Below are positions 52,366 to 62,658 of a DNA stretch of 64,000 bases, in pieces. The position numbers and the translations under genes are program-made. Under the pieces are notes generated by a model. It searched no databases and was not told the DNA's origin. It saw only the letters and a list, made by a program, of their open reading frames with translations. Numbering within the stretch: the first letter of the stretch is position 1; each line of letters starts with the position of its first letter. Source of the DNA: an uncultured Paracoccaceae bacterium (GTDB taxonomy: Bacteria > Pseudomonadota > Alphaproteobacteria > Rhodobacterales > Rhodobacteraceae); NCBI GenBank assembly GCA_947499635.1, contig CANMPD010000003.1:186001-250000 (forward strand), given 5' to 3'.

Positions 52366-52430
52366 CGGGGAAACCCGGGCTATGCTCACACCCCCGGATG
52401 TATCCAAGGACGGATACATAGCAACCGGGG
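52366..52430 (+). promoter_or_regulatory. Structured 5' leader of the atp operon
   Basis: Two hairpins follow each other directly before atpH. CGGG-GAAA-CCCG lies at 52366-52377. The second is bipartite: CCCCGG (52392-52397) pairs with CCGGGG (52425-52430), and inside it TGTATCC (52399-52405) pairs with GGATACA (52112 offset, 52412-52418), with a 6-base loop. The last stem ends 25 bases before the GTG start. No T run follows, so it is not a simple terminator; control of mRNA stability or translation is possible. Confidence 0.55.
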
Positions 52431-52455
52431 CCAAAATAATATCGGAAGGGTGGAC

Positions 52456-53016
52456 GTGTCCGAACCAGCTTCGATTTCCGCAGGCATTGCTGACCGCTAT
52501 GCCACTGCGATCTTCGAGATCGCGACCGAGGGTAAAGCCCTCGAGTCTCTTGAATCCAGCATGACAGATCTGGCGACCGCTTTGGCGGATAGTGCAGACC
52601 TGCAAGAGCTGATCTCTTCCCCGCTTTTGTCGCGCGAAGAGCAGTCTGTAGGCATCAAAGCCGTTGCCGCAAAGATGGGTCTCGACGAGACCCTGAGCAA
52701 TGCTTTGGCATTGATGGCGTCCAAACGCCGCTTGTTTGTTGTGCCAGCTCTGATCGAGGCCCTGCGTGCGCGCATTGCCGAAGAACGTGGCGAAATCACC
52801 GCTGAGGTGATCTCTGCCAAGGCTCTCACCAAAACCCAAAGCGAAAAGCTGGCCAAAACTCTGGCGGAACGCGTGGGTAAAACAGTTACGATCAATGCGA
52901 CCGTTGATGCCAGCATCATCGGTGGTCTTGTTGTCAAAGTGGGCTCAAAGATGATCGACAGCTCGATCCGCTCCAAGCTCAACTCCCTACAGAATGCAAT
53001 GAAAGAGGTCGGATAA
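52456..53016 (+). CDS. atpH: ATP synthase F1 delta subunit
   Basis: Connects the F1 head to the peripheral stalk. 186 residues from the second of two nearby GTG codons (MSEPASISAGIADRYA), chosen because GGAAGGG stands 5 bases before it, while the first GTG overlaps that site. Landmarks: RYATAIFEIA near the start and GGLVVKVGSKMIDSSIRSKL at the end. Its TAA is followed directly by the ATG of atpA. Confidence 0.94.
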   Translation: MSEPASISAGIADRYATAIFEIATEGKALESLESSMTDLATALADSADLQELISSPLLSREEQSVGIKAVAAKMGLDETLSNALALMASKRRLFVVPALIEALRARIAEERGEITAEVISAKALTKTQSEKLAKTLAERVGKTVTINATVDASIIGGLVVKVGSKMIDSSIRSKLNSLQNAMKEVG

Positions 53017-54558
53017 ATGGGTATCCAAGCAGCAGAAATTTCTGCGATCCTTAAAGACCAAATCAAAAATTTTGGTCAAGACGCCGAAGTGGCGGAAATT
53101 GGTCGCGTACTCTCCGTCGGTGATGGTATTGCGCGTGTCCACGGCCTCGACAACGTCCAAGCGGGCGAAATGGTCGAATTCCCCGGTGGCATCATGGGCA
53201 TGGCCCTGAACCTCGAAGCTGACAACGTTGGTGTTGTTATCTTCGGCACCGACCGTGATATTAAAGAAGGCGATACCGTCAAGCGCACCAACTCTATCGT
53301 TGATGTGCCCGTAGGAAACGGCCTTTTGGGGCGTGTCGTTGACGGTCTGGGTAACCCGCTGGATGGCAAAGGTCCGATTGTGACCGACGAACGTAAAGTT
53401 GCGGACGTTAAAGCGCCTGGCATTATCCCACGTAAATCTGTTCACGAGCCAATGCCAACAGGTCTCAAGTCTATCGACGCGATGATCCCAATCGGCCGCG
53501 GCCAGCGTGAATTGGTTATTGGTGACCGTCAGACCGGCAAAACAGCTGTTGCTCTGGATGCGATCCTGAACCAAAAATCTTACAACGACGCAGCTGGGGA
53601 CGACGAAAGCAAAAAAGTTTTCTGTGTCTATGTTGCGATCGGCCAAAAGCGTTCAACTGTTGCGCAGCTGGTTAAAAAGCTCGAAGAAAGCGGCGCGATG
53701 GCATATTCCATCGTTGTGGCTGCAACCGCGTCCGATCCGGCGCCTATGCAGTTCCTTGCGCCTTATGCCGCGACATCTATGGCGGAATTTTTCCGCGACA
53801 ATGGCAAGCACGCGCTGATCATCTATGATGATCTGTCCAAACAAGCGGTTGCATATCGTCAAATGTCCTTGCTGCTGCGTCGCCCACCAGGCCGCGAAGC
53901 GTATCCAGGTGACGTTTTCTACCTTCACTCCCGTTTGCTTGAGCGTTCTGCAAAGCTGAACGAAGATTTCGGTGCAGGCTCGCTGACCGCGCTGCCGATC
54001 ATTGAAACCCAAGGTGGCGACGTTTCTGCGTTTATTCCGACCAACGTGATTTCGATCACTGACGGTCAGATCTTCTTAGAAACAGAACTGTTCTACCAAG
54101 GTATCCGTCCTGCTGTGAACACCGGTCTGTCCGTTTCACGTGTTGGCTCTTCTGCGCAAACAGACTCCATGTCTTCTGTTGCGGGTCCGGTGAAACTGTC
54201 TCTGGCGCAATACCGCGAAATGGCGGCCTTTGCTCAGTTTGGTTCTGATCTTGATGCCGCAACCCAGCAGTTGCTGGCGCGTGGTGCGCGTTTGACCGAG
54301 CTGATGAAACAGCCTCAGTACGCACCGCTGACCAACTCTGAAATCGTCTGCGTTATCTTCGCAGGCACAAACGGCTATCTCGATAACGTCGACGTCAAAG
54401 AAGTCGGCCGTTACGAGCAAGAGCTGCTCACCTTCCTGCGCACCAAAAAAGCAGACTTCCTTCAGTGGATCACCGACACCGACCCGAAATTCAAAAAGGG
54501 CGAGCCGGTTGAGAAGATGAAGGCCGCTCTGGACGAATTCGCCGCAGATTTCGCATAG
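53017..54558 (+). CDS. atpA: ATP synthase F1 alpha subunit
   Basis: Non-catalytic nucleotide-binding subunit of the F1 head, 513 residues. Walker A is [10 protein letters not shown], followed by [14 protein letters not shown], the arginine-finger region and the signature [14 protein letters not shown]. The N-terminal beta-barrel domain is in the usual place ([17 protein letters not shown]). Part of atpHAGDC. Confidence 0.97.
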   Translation: MGIQAAEISAILKDQIKNFGQDAEVAEIGRVLSVGDGIARVHGLDNVQAGEMVEFPGGIMGMALNLEADNVGVVIFGTDRDIKEGDTVKRTNSIVDVPVGNGLLGRVVDGLGNPLDGKGPIVTDERKVADVKAPGIIPRKSVHEPMPTGLKSIDAMIPIGRGQRELVIGDRQTGKTAVALDAILNQKSYNDAAGDDESKKVFCVYVAIGQKRSTVAQLVKKLEESGAMAYSIVVAATASDPAPMQFLAPYAATSMAEFFRDNGKHALIIYDDLSKQAVAYRQMSLLLRRPPGREAYPGDVFYLHSRLLERSAKLNEDFGAGSLTALPIIETQGGDVSAFIPTNVISITDGQIFLETELFYQGIRPAVNTGLSVSRVGSSAQTDSMSSVAGPVKLSLAQYREMAAFAQFGSDLDAATQQLLARGARLTELMKQPQYAPLTNSEIVCVIFAGTNGYLDNVDVKEVGRYEQELLTFLRTKKADFLQWITDTDPKFKKGEPVEKMKAALDEFAADFA

Positions 54559-54572
54559 GGAGAGAGTAGGAC

Positions 54573-55448
54573 ATGCCTTCTCTCAAGGACCTTAAAAACC
54601 GGATCTCGAGTGTGAAAAACACCCGGAAGATCACGAAAGCCATGCAAATGGTGGCCGCGGCGAAACTTCGCCGCGCCCAAGAAGCTGCCCAGGATGCACG
54701 CCCCTATACAGAACGGTTTAACGCCGTGATGGCTGGGCTGGCGGCCTCTGTTGGCGACAGTGCAACAGCACCGAAACTCCTTGCCGGTACAGGCAAGGAT
54801 GACGTGCAGTTGTTGATCGTTATGACCGCGGAACGTGGTCTGTGCGGCGGCTTCAACTCCAATATCGCAAAGCTTGCGCGCCAAAAGACAACAGAGCTTC
54901 TGGCGCAGGGCAAAACGGTCAAAATCCTGACCGTCGGCAAAAAAGGGCGCGATTCAATCAAGCGCGACCTTGGTGAATACTTTGTCGGCCACGTGGATTT
55001 GTCTGAGGTGAAACGTCTGGGCTATGTAAATGCCCAGGATATCGCCAAAGACGTGCTTGGCCGTTTTGATATGGGTGAATTTGACGTCGCGACTTTGTTC
55101 TACGCAAAGTTCCAAAACGTTGTGACCCAAATCCCAACTGCACAGCAGATCATTCCAGCCAAGTTCGATACGGACGCGGCCGAAGCGGTTTCTTCTGTGG
55201 TGGAATATGAGCCAAGTGAAGAGGCAATCCTCGCGGATCTGCTGCCACGTGGTGTGGCAACTCAGATCTTTGCAGGATTGTTGGAAAACGCCGCATCCGA
55301 ACAGGGTGCACGAATGAGCGCAATGGACAATGCGACCCGCAACGCGGGCGACATGATCGACAAACTGACAATCGAGTACAACCGCTCCCGTCAGGCCGTC
55401 ATCACCAGCGAGCTGATTGAAATTATTTCGGGCGCTGAGGCGCTCTAA
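54573..55448 (+). CDS. atpG: ATP synthase F1 gamma subunit
   Basis: Central rotor shaft of F1, 291 residues. The opening [20 protein letters not shown] is typical, as are [12 protein letters not shown] in the middle and [21 protein letters not shown] in the C-terminal helix. GAGAGAGTAGGAC precedes the ATG. Confidence 0.96.
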   Translation: MPSLKDLKNRISSVKNTRKITKAMQMVAAAKLRRAQEAAQDARPYTERFNAVMAGLAASVGDSATAPKLLAGTGKDDVQLLIVMTAERGLCGGFNSNIAKLARQKTTELLAQGKTVKILTVGKKGRDSIKRDLGEYFVGHVDLSEVKRLGYVNAQDIAKDVLGRFDMGEFDVATLFYAKFQNVVTQIPTAQQIIPAKFDTDAAEAVSSVVEYEPSEEAILADLLPRGVATQIFAGLLENAASEQGARMSAMDNATRNAGDMIDKLTIEYNRSRQAVITSELIEIISGAEAL

Positions 55449-56894
<1,446 letters not shown>

Positions 56895-56905
56895 GGAGGG
56901 TCCTT

Positions 56906-57319
56906 ATGGCTGATACGATGCAATTCGATCTCGTGAGCCCAGAGCGTAGCCTTGCTTCGCTCCAGGCCACAGCGGTTCAGATCCCTGGTGCCGAAGGCGA
57001 CATGACAGCAATGCCAATGCATGCGCCAACACTTACGACGTTGCGCCCAGGCGTGCTAAAAGTTGACGCGCCCGAAGGCACAACCGAGTTTCTCGTCACA
57101 GGCGGGTTCGCACAAATCTCTGCCGAGGGCCTGTCGGTCCTCGCAGAAAAGGCGATCCCAATGGATGAGTTCACACGTGAGCATCTGGATGAGCTCATCG
57201 AGGAAGCCCGCGCGACATACGAAACTGCGCAAAAGGCTGACGGTCCGCATGGCTTGGTAGAAGATGCTGCTAAAATGCTCGCCGATATGGAAGCACTTGG
57301 GACACATATGTCTCTGTGA
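56906..57319 (+). CDS. atpC: ATP synthase F1 epsilon subunit
   Basis: Small rotor subunit that couples gamma to the c-ring and inhibits hydrolysis, 137 residues. [12 protein letters not shown] and [23 protein letters not shown] mark the beta-sandwich domain; a helical part of about 45 residues follows. AAGGAGGGTCCTT is a near-perfect ribosome site. It ends the operon, with a terminator 29 bases on. The F0 genes are not in this window, as usual in alphaproteobacteria. Confidence 0.95.
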   Translation: MADTMQFDLVSPERSLASLQATAVQIPGAEGDMTAMPMHAPTLTTLRPGVLKVDAPEGTTEFLVTGGFAQISAEGLSVLAEKAIPMDEFTREHLDELIEEARATYETAQKADGPHGLVEDAAKMLADMEALGTHMSL

Positions 57320-57347
57320 TTGTTCCGCAAATATCGGATGAAATTCA

Positions 57348-57379
57348 AACGGGCCTGTGTATGACACGGGCCCGTTTTG
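57348..57379 (+). terminator. Terminator of the atp operon
   Basis: AAACGGGCCTGTGT, loop ATG, ACACGGGCCCGTTTTG: a stem of about 13 pairs with one mismatch, ending in a T run. Confidence 0.82.
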
Positions 57380-57568
57380 TTTATGACCCTGCTGATCGAA
57401 GCAGGCACCGTATTATTACAGCTCAACTGGGGTGTGCGGTATATCATCCGGTGCTTGGATGTCACGGATGCTGGGTGTTAGCTTGTTGATATGTCGTGAT
57501 ATTATATGTTGATCTAAATAGAATATCGACTATAGCAACGCATTCTACCCCATTAGGAATTCATTTAG

Positions 57569-57823
57569 ATGTCTTTTAAATACGTAACGGTTCTCAGCGC
57601 TGTTCTTCTGTCAGCTTGTGTTAGCAAATCCGATAACTTCTCTGCGGCATCCATCGGCAATGGATCCGAGTTCAAACAGAAAATCGAAACTTGCTGGCGA
57701 CAAGCCGAACTAGCGGGTGACCTGTATAAGTTCATTACGCCGGCTGAAGCATCAGGAATAACGAGCATCAGCGGTGCGACTGCTGCGCAGGTTCAGACGT
57801 TTAACTCCTGCGTTTCTGTGTGA
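57569..57823 (+). CDS. Small hypothetical lipoprotein
   Basis: 84 residues with a lipoprotein signal: a short basic start, a hydrophobic stretch and the lipobox LLSAC (C17). The mature part has two more cysteines (ETCWRQ and FNSCVS) that could pair. I recognise no family. AGGA lies 11 bases before the ATG, a little far. The upstream 190 bases after the atp terminator are AT-rich and hold its promoter. A terminator follows, so it is a single-gene unit. Confidence 0.65.
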   Translation: MSFKYVTVLSAVLLSACVSKSDNFSAASIGNGSEFKQKIETCWRQAELAGDLYKFITPAEASGITSISGATAAQVQTFNSCVSV

Positions 57824-57864
57824 TTGTGCCATTTTATCGGAGGATCTTGGGATCTCTCCAACGG

Positions 57865-57899
57865 AGAAAGGGCGCCTGAGTGGTGCCCTTTCTTGTTTT
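57865..57899 (+). terminator. Terminator after the small lipoprotein gene
   Basis: AGAAAGGGC (57865-57873) pairs with GCCCTTTCT (57885-57893), with a further CC/GG pair inside, then TGTTTT. 41 bases after the stop. Confidence 0.75.
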
Positions 57900-57964
57900 A
57901 ATATACTGTGAGCTTTGTGCCGTTGGCGACAATGCTCATTGCTTTAACAGCTCATGATCCGACG

Positions 57965-58492
57965 TTAATGGTGTGTGTGATCATGCGTATTGGTGATGTG
58001 TAAACCCGGAGCAGGTTCGTCAATATCGTGGCTATTTTGGCCTTCTGCCGGAATGTTTACCCAATTATGCGCGCCATGGGTGCAGTCTTGGATGACGGGA
58101 AAGTAAACAGTTGTATCTGCTTTCAAGCTGTCCGTCAGCTTGCCGCGAAATGCAAATTGATCAAAATGCGCGTCGTCAAGTGAACCGGTCCAAATGAGTT
58201 CGCGTGGGCCTTCTTTCATCTCTGTTCCATAATAATCATAGGTTGTCGCGTAATCACCTGTGATGATTTCCAAGTCCCACCCTGGCTTTGGCACGGGCTT
58301 TACAGCAATCATACCTTCGGGGATTTGAACGCGCACACGCAATGTTGGCTCGCCTTCGCAGCCGTGGCCGACGTTCAAGACACCAATATAGGTAGATCCC
58401 TGAGGGGCAGTGGGTGTTTCTAAAGTGACATGAGCAAAGGCTGTATTGGTTAATGCAACAAGTGCCGCAATTGCGGTTCCGATAGTTTTCAT
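57965..58492 (-). CDS. YcnI/DUF1775 copper-binding periplasmic protein
   Basis: 175 residues. The signal peptide ends NTAFA and the mature protein begins with histidine (HVTLETPTAP), the N-terminal copper ligand of YcnI-type proteins. The body is a cupredoxin-like beta sandwich with VGHGCEGEPTLRVRVQIPEG and PGWDLEI. Conserved tryptophan and glutamate residues complete the copper site. The tail is histidine-rich (HDHTHH), which may also bind metal. I start at MKTIGTAIAA, with GGAAACGAAC ahead, rather than four codons upstream. The DUF2946 gene precedes it in the same direction. Confidence 0.88.
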   Translation of the reverse strand: MKTIGTAIAALVALTNTAFAHVTLETPTAPQGSTYIGVLNVGHGCEGEPTLRVRVQIPEGMIAVKPVPKPGWDLEIITGDYATTYDYYGTEMKEGPRELIWTGSLDDAHFDQFAFRGKLTDSLKADTTVYFPVIQDCTHGAHNWVNIPAEGQNSHDIDEPAPGLHITNTHDHTHH

Positions 58493-58647
58493 GTTCGTTT
58501 CCAATGAGGTTTTTATCGATATGTGTTAATATTCGGAGCGCCGATCAGAAGATGACACGCACTTACGACCCACACAGGCGGTGGTGTCAGTCAGACTGTG
58601 ACCGATCATATCACGTGCCTAAATTCGACACGAAGGGCTCCGCTTGA

Positions 58648-59088
58648 TCAGACTAAAGCAGGCGGCGCGCGCGGCTGAAGAGGGGTGTACGCCGGAGCAC
58701 GCGCACGGCGTTGATCCACAAAGACCAGTCGATGCGGCGTAAATTCGCTTGGGTGTGCTAAAGCACCAAGCCATGACTGGATCAAAACCAGCGATAACGT
58801 GATGGCAAGGCAGTCCGACATCTCGGCCGGCTCATGCTCAGTCGGGGCATTTTCTTGAATATCCCCATCCGTTGAAAGCCAGACCTGTTTTGGACCTTCG
58901 GTCGTGCAAAGCACAAGCGACATACCGTCATCACCTGCGCTGCGCATAAACCCTTGGGGGATGGTTCCTGAAAGGAATAACGCAAGAAAAAGCGTATGAA
59001 ATATTGTCGTCTTCCATAGCGCAACGGGCAACTTACGAGGCCAAACCCCGGCAAATAAGCGCCTGTTGTAATGGGATAGAATCGACAA
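58648..59088 (-). CDS. DUF2946-like membrane-anchored protein
   Basis: A 146-residue protein with one hydrophobic segment at about 24-44, a soluble middle with CTTEGPKQVWL and an acidic stretch (NAPTEHEPAEMSDC), and a second hydrophobic stretch near 95-110. It ends in a proline/arginine-rich tail (LQPRAPPAL) typical of DUF2946, a family that frequently neighbours copper proteins. It precedes the YcnI gene, so a role in copper handling is suggested by context. Family assignment is moderate. Confidence 0.6.
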   Translation of the reverse strand: MSILSHYNRRLFAGVWPRKLPVALWKTTIFHTLFLALFLSGTIPQGFMRSAGDDGMSLVLCTTEGPKQVWLSTDGDIQENAPTEHEPAEMSDCLAITLSLVLIQSWLGALAHPSEFTPHRLVFVDQRRARAPAYTPLQPRAPPALV

Positions 59089-59252
59089 AATGAAATCCTC
59101 TTTGATTGTTTGTTATCAACCAAACCGTGTTGTCACAAACATCTTTGCAAGGCAGGCGCTCTTGAAACTAAGCTCAATTGCCAAGTTCAGATATGTATTT
59201 TCCGTCTGATGCTGTTTTAATATATTAATGAATACAATTACTTATCGGATCT

Positions 59253-59378
59253 ATGCATGCCTCTTTGATCAAGGGGCAAAATGTCGCAACGGGGGATGTC
59301 ACCGTCTTTGCGACGTACTATCGTGCTGGGCCTGTATTTCGGGAAAAAGTAAATATTCTTACCACAGGCCGCTTATAG
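59253..59378 (+). pseudogene. Possible remnant of an H-type lectin gene
   Basis: A 41-codon frame (MHASLIKGQNVATGDVTVF at its start) resembles the opening of the lectin gene at 59563, which has SIAQGDVEVF: both have a short lead, then GDV-x-VF and an aromatic-rich stretch. It stops early and no related sequence follows in other frames. The likeness is short, so chance is possible. The remainder of the gap 59089-59562 is AT-rich and I see no other gene; the promoter of the lectin gene should lie in it. Confidence 0.25.
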
Positions 59379-59562
59379 GGTTGGCAGCTGTCTTATGGGA
59401 ATACAGCGGTCAGAAGGAAATGAATTGAAATAAATTTTCGCAAATATCCGCGATACTTCAGCGCGTTCTTACTTTGTTAACCATTATTTTTTAATCTGAA
59501 ATCACGCGACATAATACAAAAATAACAACACAAAACGTGCAGTGCGATAAGGATACAGGCAG

Positions 59563-59916
59563 ATGATGATGCGCTTAAGCGGACCGCGCACCAGCATTGC
59601 TCAGGGCGACGTTGAGGTTTTCTCTGAGTTCGAAGACGGCGGTGAGATGTGGACCGGAGAGGGCGGGCGCGAACGGCGTGCGACTGTCTTTTTTGAGAAT
59701 AAATTTTCGACACCACCTGCCGTTTTCGTATCCCCCTCTTTAATGGATATGAACAACCAAGGCGCCTATCGTGCGGAATTGGTTGCCGAAAGCATCACGG
59801 AAACATCCTTTGATGTGGTGTTTCGAACATGGTCAGACAGTCGCGTCGCCCGTGTACGCGCAGCCTGGATGGCTGTTGGCGAGATCCCATTTTCGGATGA
59901 TTGGGACGTGAATTAG
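59563..59916 (+). CDS. H-type lectin domain protein
   Basis: 117 residues, without a signal peptide. The whole protein looks like one H-type lectin domain: GEMWTGEGGRERRATVFFENKF, then PPAVFVSPSLMDM, and a last stretch with WSDSRVARVRAAWMAVGE. Such domains form trimers and bind N-acetylgalactosamine in animals; the bacterial role is unknown. The start has three ATG codons in a row (MMM), with AAGGATACAGGCAG before them. A putative truncated copy lies about 200 bases upstream. Confidence 0.72.
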   Translation: MMMRLSGPRTSIAQGDVEVFSEFEDGGEMWTGEGGRERRATVFFENKFSTPPAVFVSPSLMDMNNQGAYRAELVAESITETSFDVVFRTWSDSRVARVRAAWMAVGEIPFSDDWDVN

Positions 59917-60207
59917 GTTAAATCGCCAGTTCGCCCTCGCTATATTTCTATTAAATGATGCTTAGAAGAGGTCATGCCGCCGTTAATGTCGCTGTGAAAG
60001 CCACCGTAAAAGGTGCTGCATTCCCTTGCGTATTAATTTTGAGAAATAACACCCATTTATGCATAGAAAATAATATTACAATTACTATCAACAATTATTG
60101 ACTAATTGTTAATAATTTTGAATATGCATCAAGCAAGCCGCCGCCAGCATAAATAATAATTTGCTCTGGTGGCTATCGACTCCAGAGCCGTATTTTGGAG
60201 TTGCTGC

Positions 60208-61440
60208 ATGTATAGCAATCTACTTGTCCGATCATTCGTGTCGTCCGTAGCCTTGGGGCTTATCCTGTCTGGCCCTGCATTTGCGGCGACATTGCTTTCG
60301 GATCAGACACTTGACGGTATTTATTTCTCGTCGGATGCAAATGACGATGGTGACGCAAATGATATCGGCGAGACATCTCTTTTCTTTGGCGAAGGCAATG
60401 ACAGCGCGCTGACGACACCGGCTGGCAATGTGTTTAGCATGAGCCAAGCTGACAGTGGTGACGTCTACATTGGCGATGGCAGCACGGATACGGTCTACAG
60501 ATTGCTTGACACCAATGGCGACAATGACGCGATGGATGCAGGCGAGGCCGCGGTTTGGTTTTCGGCCGATAACGCCGAAGGTCACTCCTTGTTGACACCT
60601 AACGGTATTTCAGTTGGGGCAGACGGGGCTATCTATGTTGTCCAAGCGGATACCAGCGGATCGCCGACTGGCGACGTTGTGTACCGTACCGAAGACCTGA
60701 ACGGGGATGGCGATGCCAATGACGCAGGGGAGTCAAGCGTTTGGTTGGATCTGACCGAATTGAACAGCTCTTCCTCGCCGTTTGAAATTCGCTTTGATGG
60801 GGATACGGCCTATATCATCGATACCGTCGGAACCGACAGCGATGTGATCTACCGGGCGCAGGATACCGACGGCAACGGCACGATCGACAGTTCTGAAGTG
60901 AATAGCTTTATCGACGAAGACAACGCCTTGGGTGTGACCTTTGACTTTGCCTTGGATACCAACGACGGGCAGGTTTTTGTCTATGACCTCTTGGGCGCGT
61001 TTAACCTAGGGATCTTTGAATTTGATCCCAACCGCCTCTTTGCGCTCGAAGATCTCGACTTTAGCGGCACGATCGACAGTGCGAGTGAAGCAAGCGAGAT
61101 TTGGAACACGTCCTTTTTGCCAGAAGGCTTTGAAGCCGGGGCAGGGTTCTCGATTACGGTGGACGATTCAGGGATCTTCATCACGTCGAATGGCGGATCA
61201 GGCGCACCTGAAGAGGACAACGTGTTTCACCTCGTTGATCTGAACGGTGATGGCGACTTCTTTGATGAAGGCGAGACAACAATTTGGTTGAGCTTGGTCG
61301 ACAATGGCGAATTCCCGATCCGTGCAAGATCCGTGATCGGTTATGAAAGCCCGGCACCTGTGCCATTGCCAGCGTCTCTGCCGCTGCTGATTGCAGGTCT
61401 TGGCGGTCTAAGCGCTCTGCGTCGCCGCCGCCGCACCTAG
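60208..61440 (+). CDS. VPLPA-CTERM surface protein with calcium-loop repeats
   Basis: A 410-residue exported protein. Start: ATG with GGAG 7 bases ahead, and a signal peptide ending GPAFAA. The C-terminus is a VPLPA-CTERM sorting signal: PVPLPASLPLLIAGLGG, then a hydrophobic helix and RRRRRT. This signal is processed by a dedicated exosortase, which is not in the window. The body contains at least six acidic loops of EF-hand/dockerin type, for example DANDDGDANDIGE, DLNGDGDANDAGE and DTDGNGTIDSSE, alternating with beta-propeller-like repeats (VYRLLD, VVYRTED, VIYRAQD). It is likely a calcium-binding cell-surface or matrix protein. The 291 bases upstream are AT-rich and without a gene. Confidence 0.85.
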   Translation: MYSNLLVRSFVSSVALGLILSGPAFAATLLSDQTLDGIYFSSDANDDGDANDIGETSLFFGEGNDSALTTPAGNVFSMSQADSGDVYIGDGSTDTVYRLLDTNGDNDAMDAGEAAVWFSADNAEGHSLLTPNGISVGADGAIYVVQADTSGSPTGDVVYRTEDLNGDGDANDAGESSVWLDLTELNSSSSPFEIRFDGDTAYIIDTVGTDSDVIYRAQDTDGNGTIDSSEVNSFIDEDNALGVTFDFALDTNDGQVFVYDLLGAFNLGIFEFDPNRLFALEDLDFSGTIDSASEASEIWNTSFLPEGFEAGAGFSITVDDSGIFITSNGGSGAPEEDNVFHLVDLNGDGDFFDEGETTIWLSLVDNGEFPIRARSVIGYESPAPVPLPASLPLLIAGLGGLSALRRRRRT

Positions 61441-61459
61441 TCTCTAGGTGAACAAGGCC

Positions 61460-61494
61460 CCCTAAACCGCGCAGATTGAGCGCGCGGTTTAGGG
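61460..61494. terminator. Large hairpin between convergent genes
   Basis: CCCTAAACCGCGC (61460-61472) and GCGCGGTTTAGGG (61482-61494) form a perfect 13-pair stem with a 9-base loop. Neither side has a good T run. It sits 20 bases after the surface-protein stop and 17 bases from the DM13 gene's stop, so it probably ends both transcripts. Confidence 0.65.
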
Positions 61495-61511
61495 AATAGG
61501 AGGAGGAGAGA

Positions 61512-61910
61512 TTAGTGCAGGTCAGCAACGCCCAATGGCACTGAGAACTCTTTGCACCAGATGTAGACTTCGTTGAAATCGTCCACGTTTACACTTGCTG
61601 GAACTACATAAATTTGCAGGCCGGTCAGGTTTTGCAACTCGCCAAGATCTGTCGATTCCGCGAATGTCCCGTCTGTGCCAAAGCCCACGCGTGGATCAGG
61701 GCCACCGTCCAGGCTGAAATCTGTATCAAGGATAACCAGCGCACCGCCGTCAGCGGTTTTCACGATTTTAACACCACCGGTGGTGACATGGTTGCTTGCA
61801 CCAGTGAACGACCCATGAGGTTCTGCACTGTCTGCTGATGCAGTCAACGGCGCGAAAGTGAGTGCAGCTGCAGCGACAAGGCCGAGAGATTTAGTGAAAA
61901 TGTTTTTCAT
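61512..61910 (-). CDS. Secreted DM13 domain protein
   Basis: 132 residues with a signal peptide (ending TASAD). The mature protein is one DM13 domain: GSFTGASNHVTTGGVKIV, LVILDTDFSLDGGPDPRVGFG, and a final FNEVYIWCKEFSVPLGVADL with the single conserved cysteine. DM13 domains are proposed to take part in redox or electron transfer reactions in the periplasm. It is divergent to a TetR regulator that probably controls it. Confidence 0.85.
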   Translation of the reverse strand: MKNIFTKSLGLVAAAALTFAPLTASADSAEPHGSFTGASNHVTTGGVKIVKTADGGALVILDTDFSLDGGPDPRVGFGTDGTFAESTDLGELQNLTGLQIYVVPASVNVDDFNEVYIWCKEFSVPLGVADLH

Positions 61911-61974
61911 AAGGTATCCGATCAGATTAGAACGACCTTGACTGGTCGCTGGTTGATAACGTCACCCTACATTG

Positions 61975-62031
61975 GGAACCGCTTAGTTCCAAAACACAAA
62001 GCCGTGATTGTAAACTAACCGGTTCCGAACC
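61975..62031. promoter_or_regulatory. Candidate TetR operators between the DM13 gene and its regulator
   Basis: GGAACCGCTTAGTTCC (61975-61990) is a palindrome with 5-base arms; GGTTCCGAACC (62021-62031) is an 11-base palindrome. Both contain GTTCC. They lie in the 148-base divergent region, the usual place for autoregulated TetR binding. Confidence 0.4.
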
Positions 62032-62058
62032 GCGCAAAAAGCTGATAAGTGTTGTTTT

Positions 62059-62631
62059 ATGGCCAGACCTCGCGAATTTAATACGGATACAGCTCTCGCG
62101 CAGGCGATGACAGTGTTTTGGGAGCATGGCTATAGCGATGCCACCTTGCCAGACCTGTTGGAGGGGATGAATTTAACGCGTGGCAGTCTCTATAAGGCGT
62201 TCACGGACAAGAAGACGTTGTTCCTAAAGGTACTCGCGCGTTACGATACACATCATGTCGGCAAGGCTGTCGCGCTGCTGAGTGATCCAGACGAAACAGG
62301 CTGGGCGCCGGTTTTGAGCTTATTTGAAACCATTGCACAAGCGGTTGAGGCTGGCGAACATCGGGGATGTCTGCTGTGTTCTGCTATCGCAGGTCCCGCA
62401 ACATATGACCCCGAAATTAGAGCGGTCGCAGAACGTTCGCTCGACAGGTTAGGGCAGGCCTTTGAAACAGCGCTTAAAACCAAGGTGCCCGCACAGATGC
62501 GGCCTGCTTTGGCGCAGCTCTTGGTGACGCAATATGTTGGGATGCGGATTTTGTCGCAAAGGCAAGAAACTGCTGCAGTCATCCGACAAAATTTGGCGGC
62601 TCTGAAAGAGATGTCACACCGTTTTACATAA
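62059..62631 (+). CDS. TetR/AcrR family transcriptional regulator
   Basis: A 190-residue repressor. The N-terminal helix-turn-helix covers about residues 8-55, starting FNTDTALAQAMTVFWEHGY and with TRGSLYKAFTDKKTLFLKVL as the recognition part. The C-terminal ligand domain resembles the group with RGCLLCSAIAG. A cysteine pair here (CLLC) could make it redox- or metal-sensitive, which is speculation. Divergent to the DM13 gene and preceded by two palindromes. Confidence 0.9.
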   Translation: MARPREFNTDTALAQAMTVFWEHGYSDATLPDLLEGMNLTRGSLYKAFTDKKTLFLKVLARYDTHHVGKAVALLSDPDETGWAPVLSLFETIAQAVEAGEHRGCLLCSAIAGPATYDPEIRAVAERSLDRLGQAFETALKTKVPAQMRPALAQLLVTQYVGMRILSQRQETAAVIRQNLAALKEMSHRFT

Positions 62632-62658
62632 ACGATGGATGCCATCATTCAGCAGCTA

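Noticed and set aside
52319-52839. Open frames on both strands around the atpH start
   Set aside because: They overlap atpH or the structured leader, and have neither ribosome site nor family features.
53076-54884. Long minus-strand frames opposite atpA and atpG
   Set aside because: Antisense shadows of strongly conserved ATP synthase genes.
59228-59428. 66-codon frame in the AT-rich gap before the lectin gene
   Set aside because: No ribosome site and no recognisable features; the overlapping short frame at 59253 has slightly better support as a lectin remnant.
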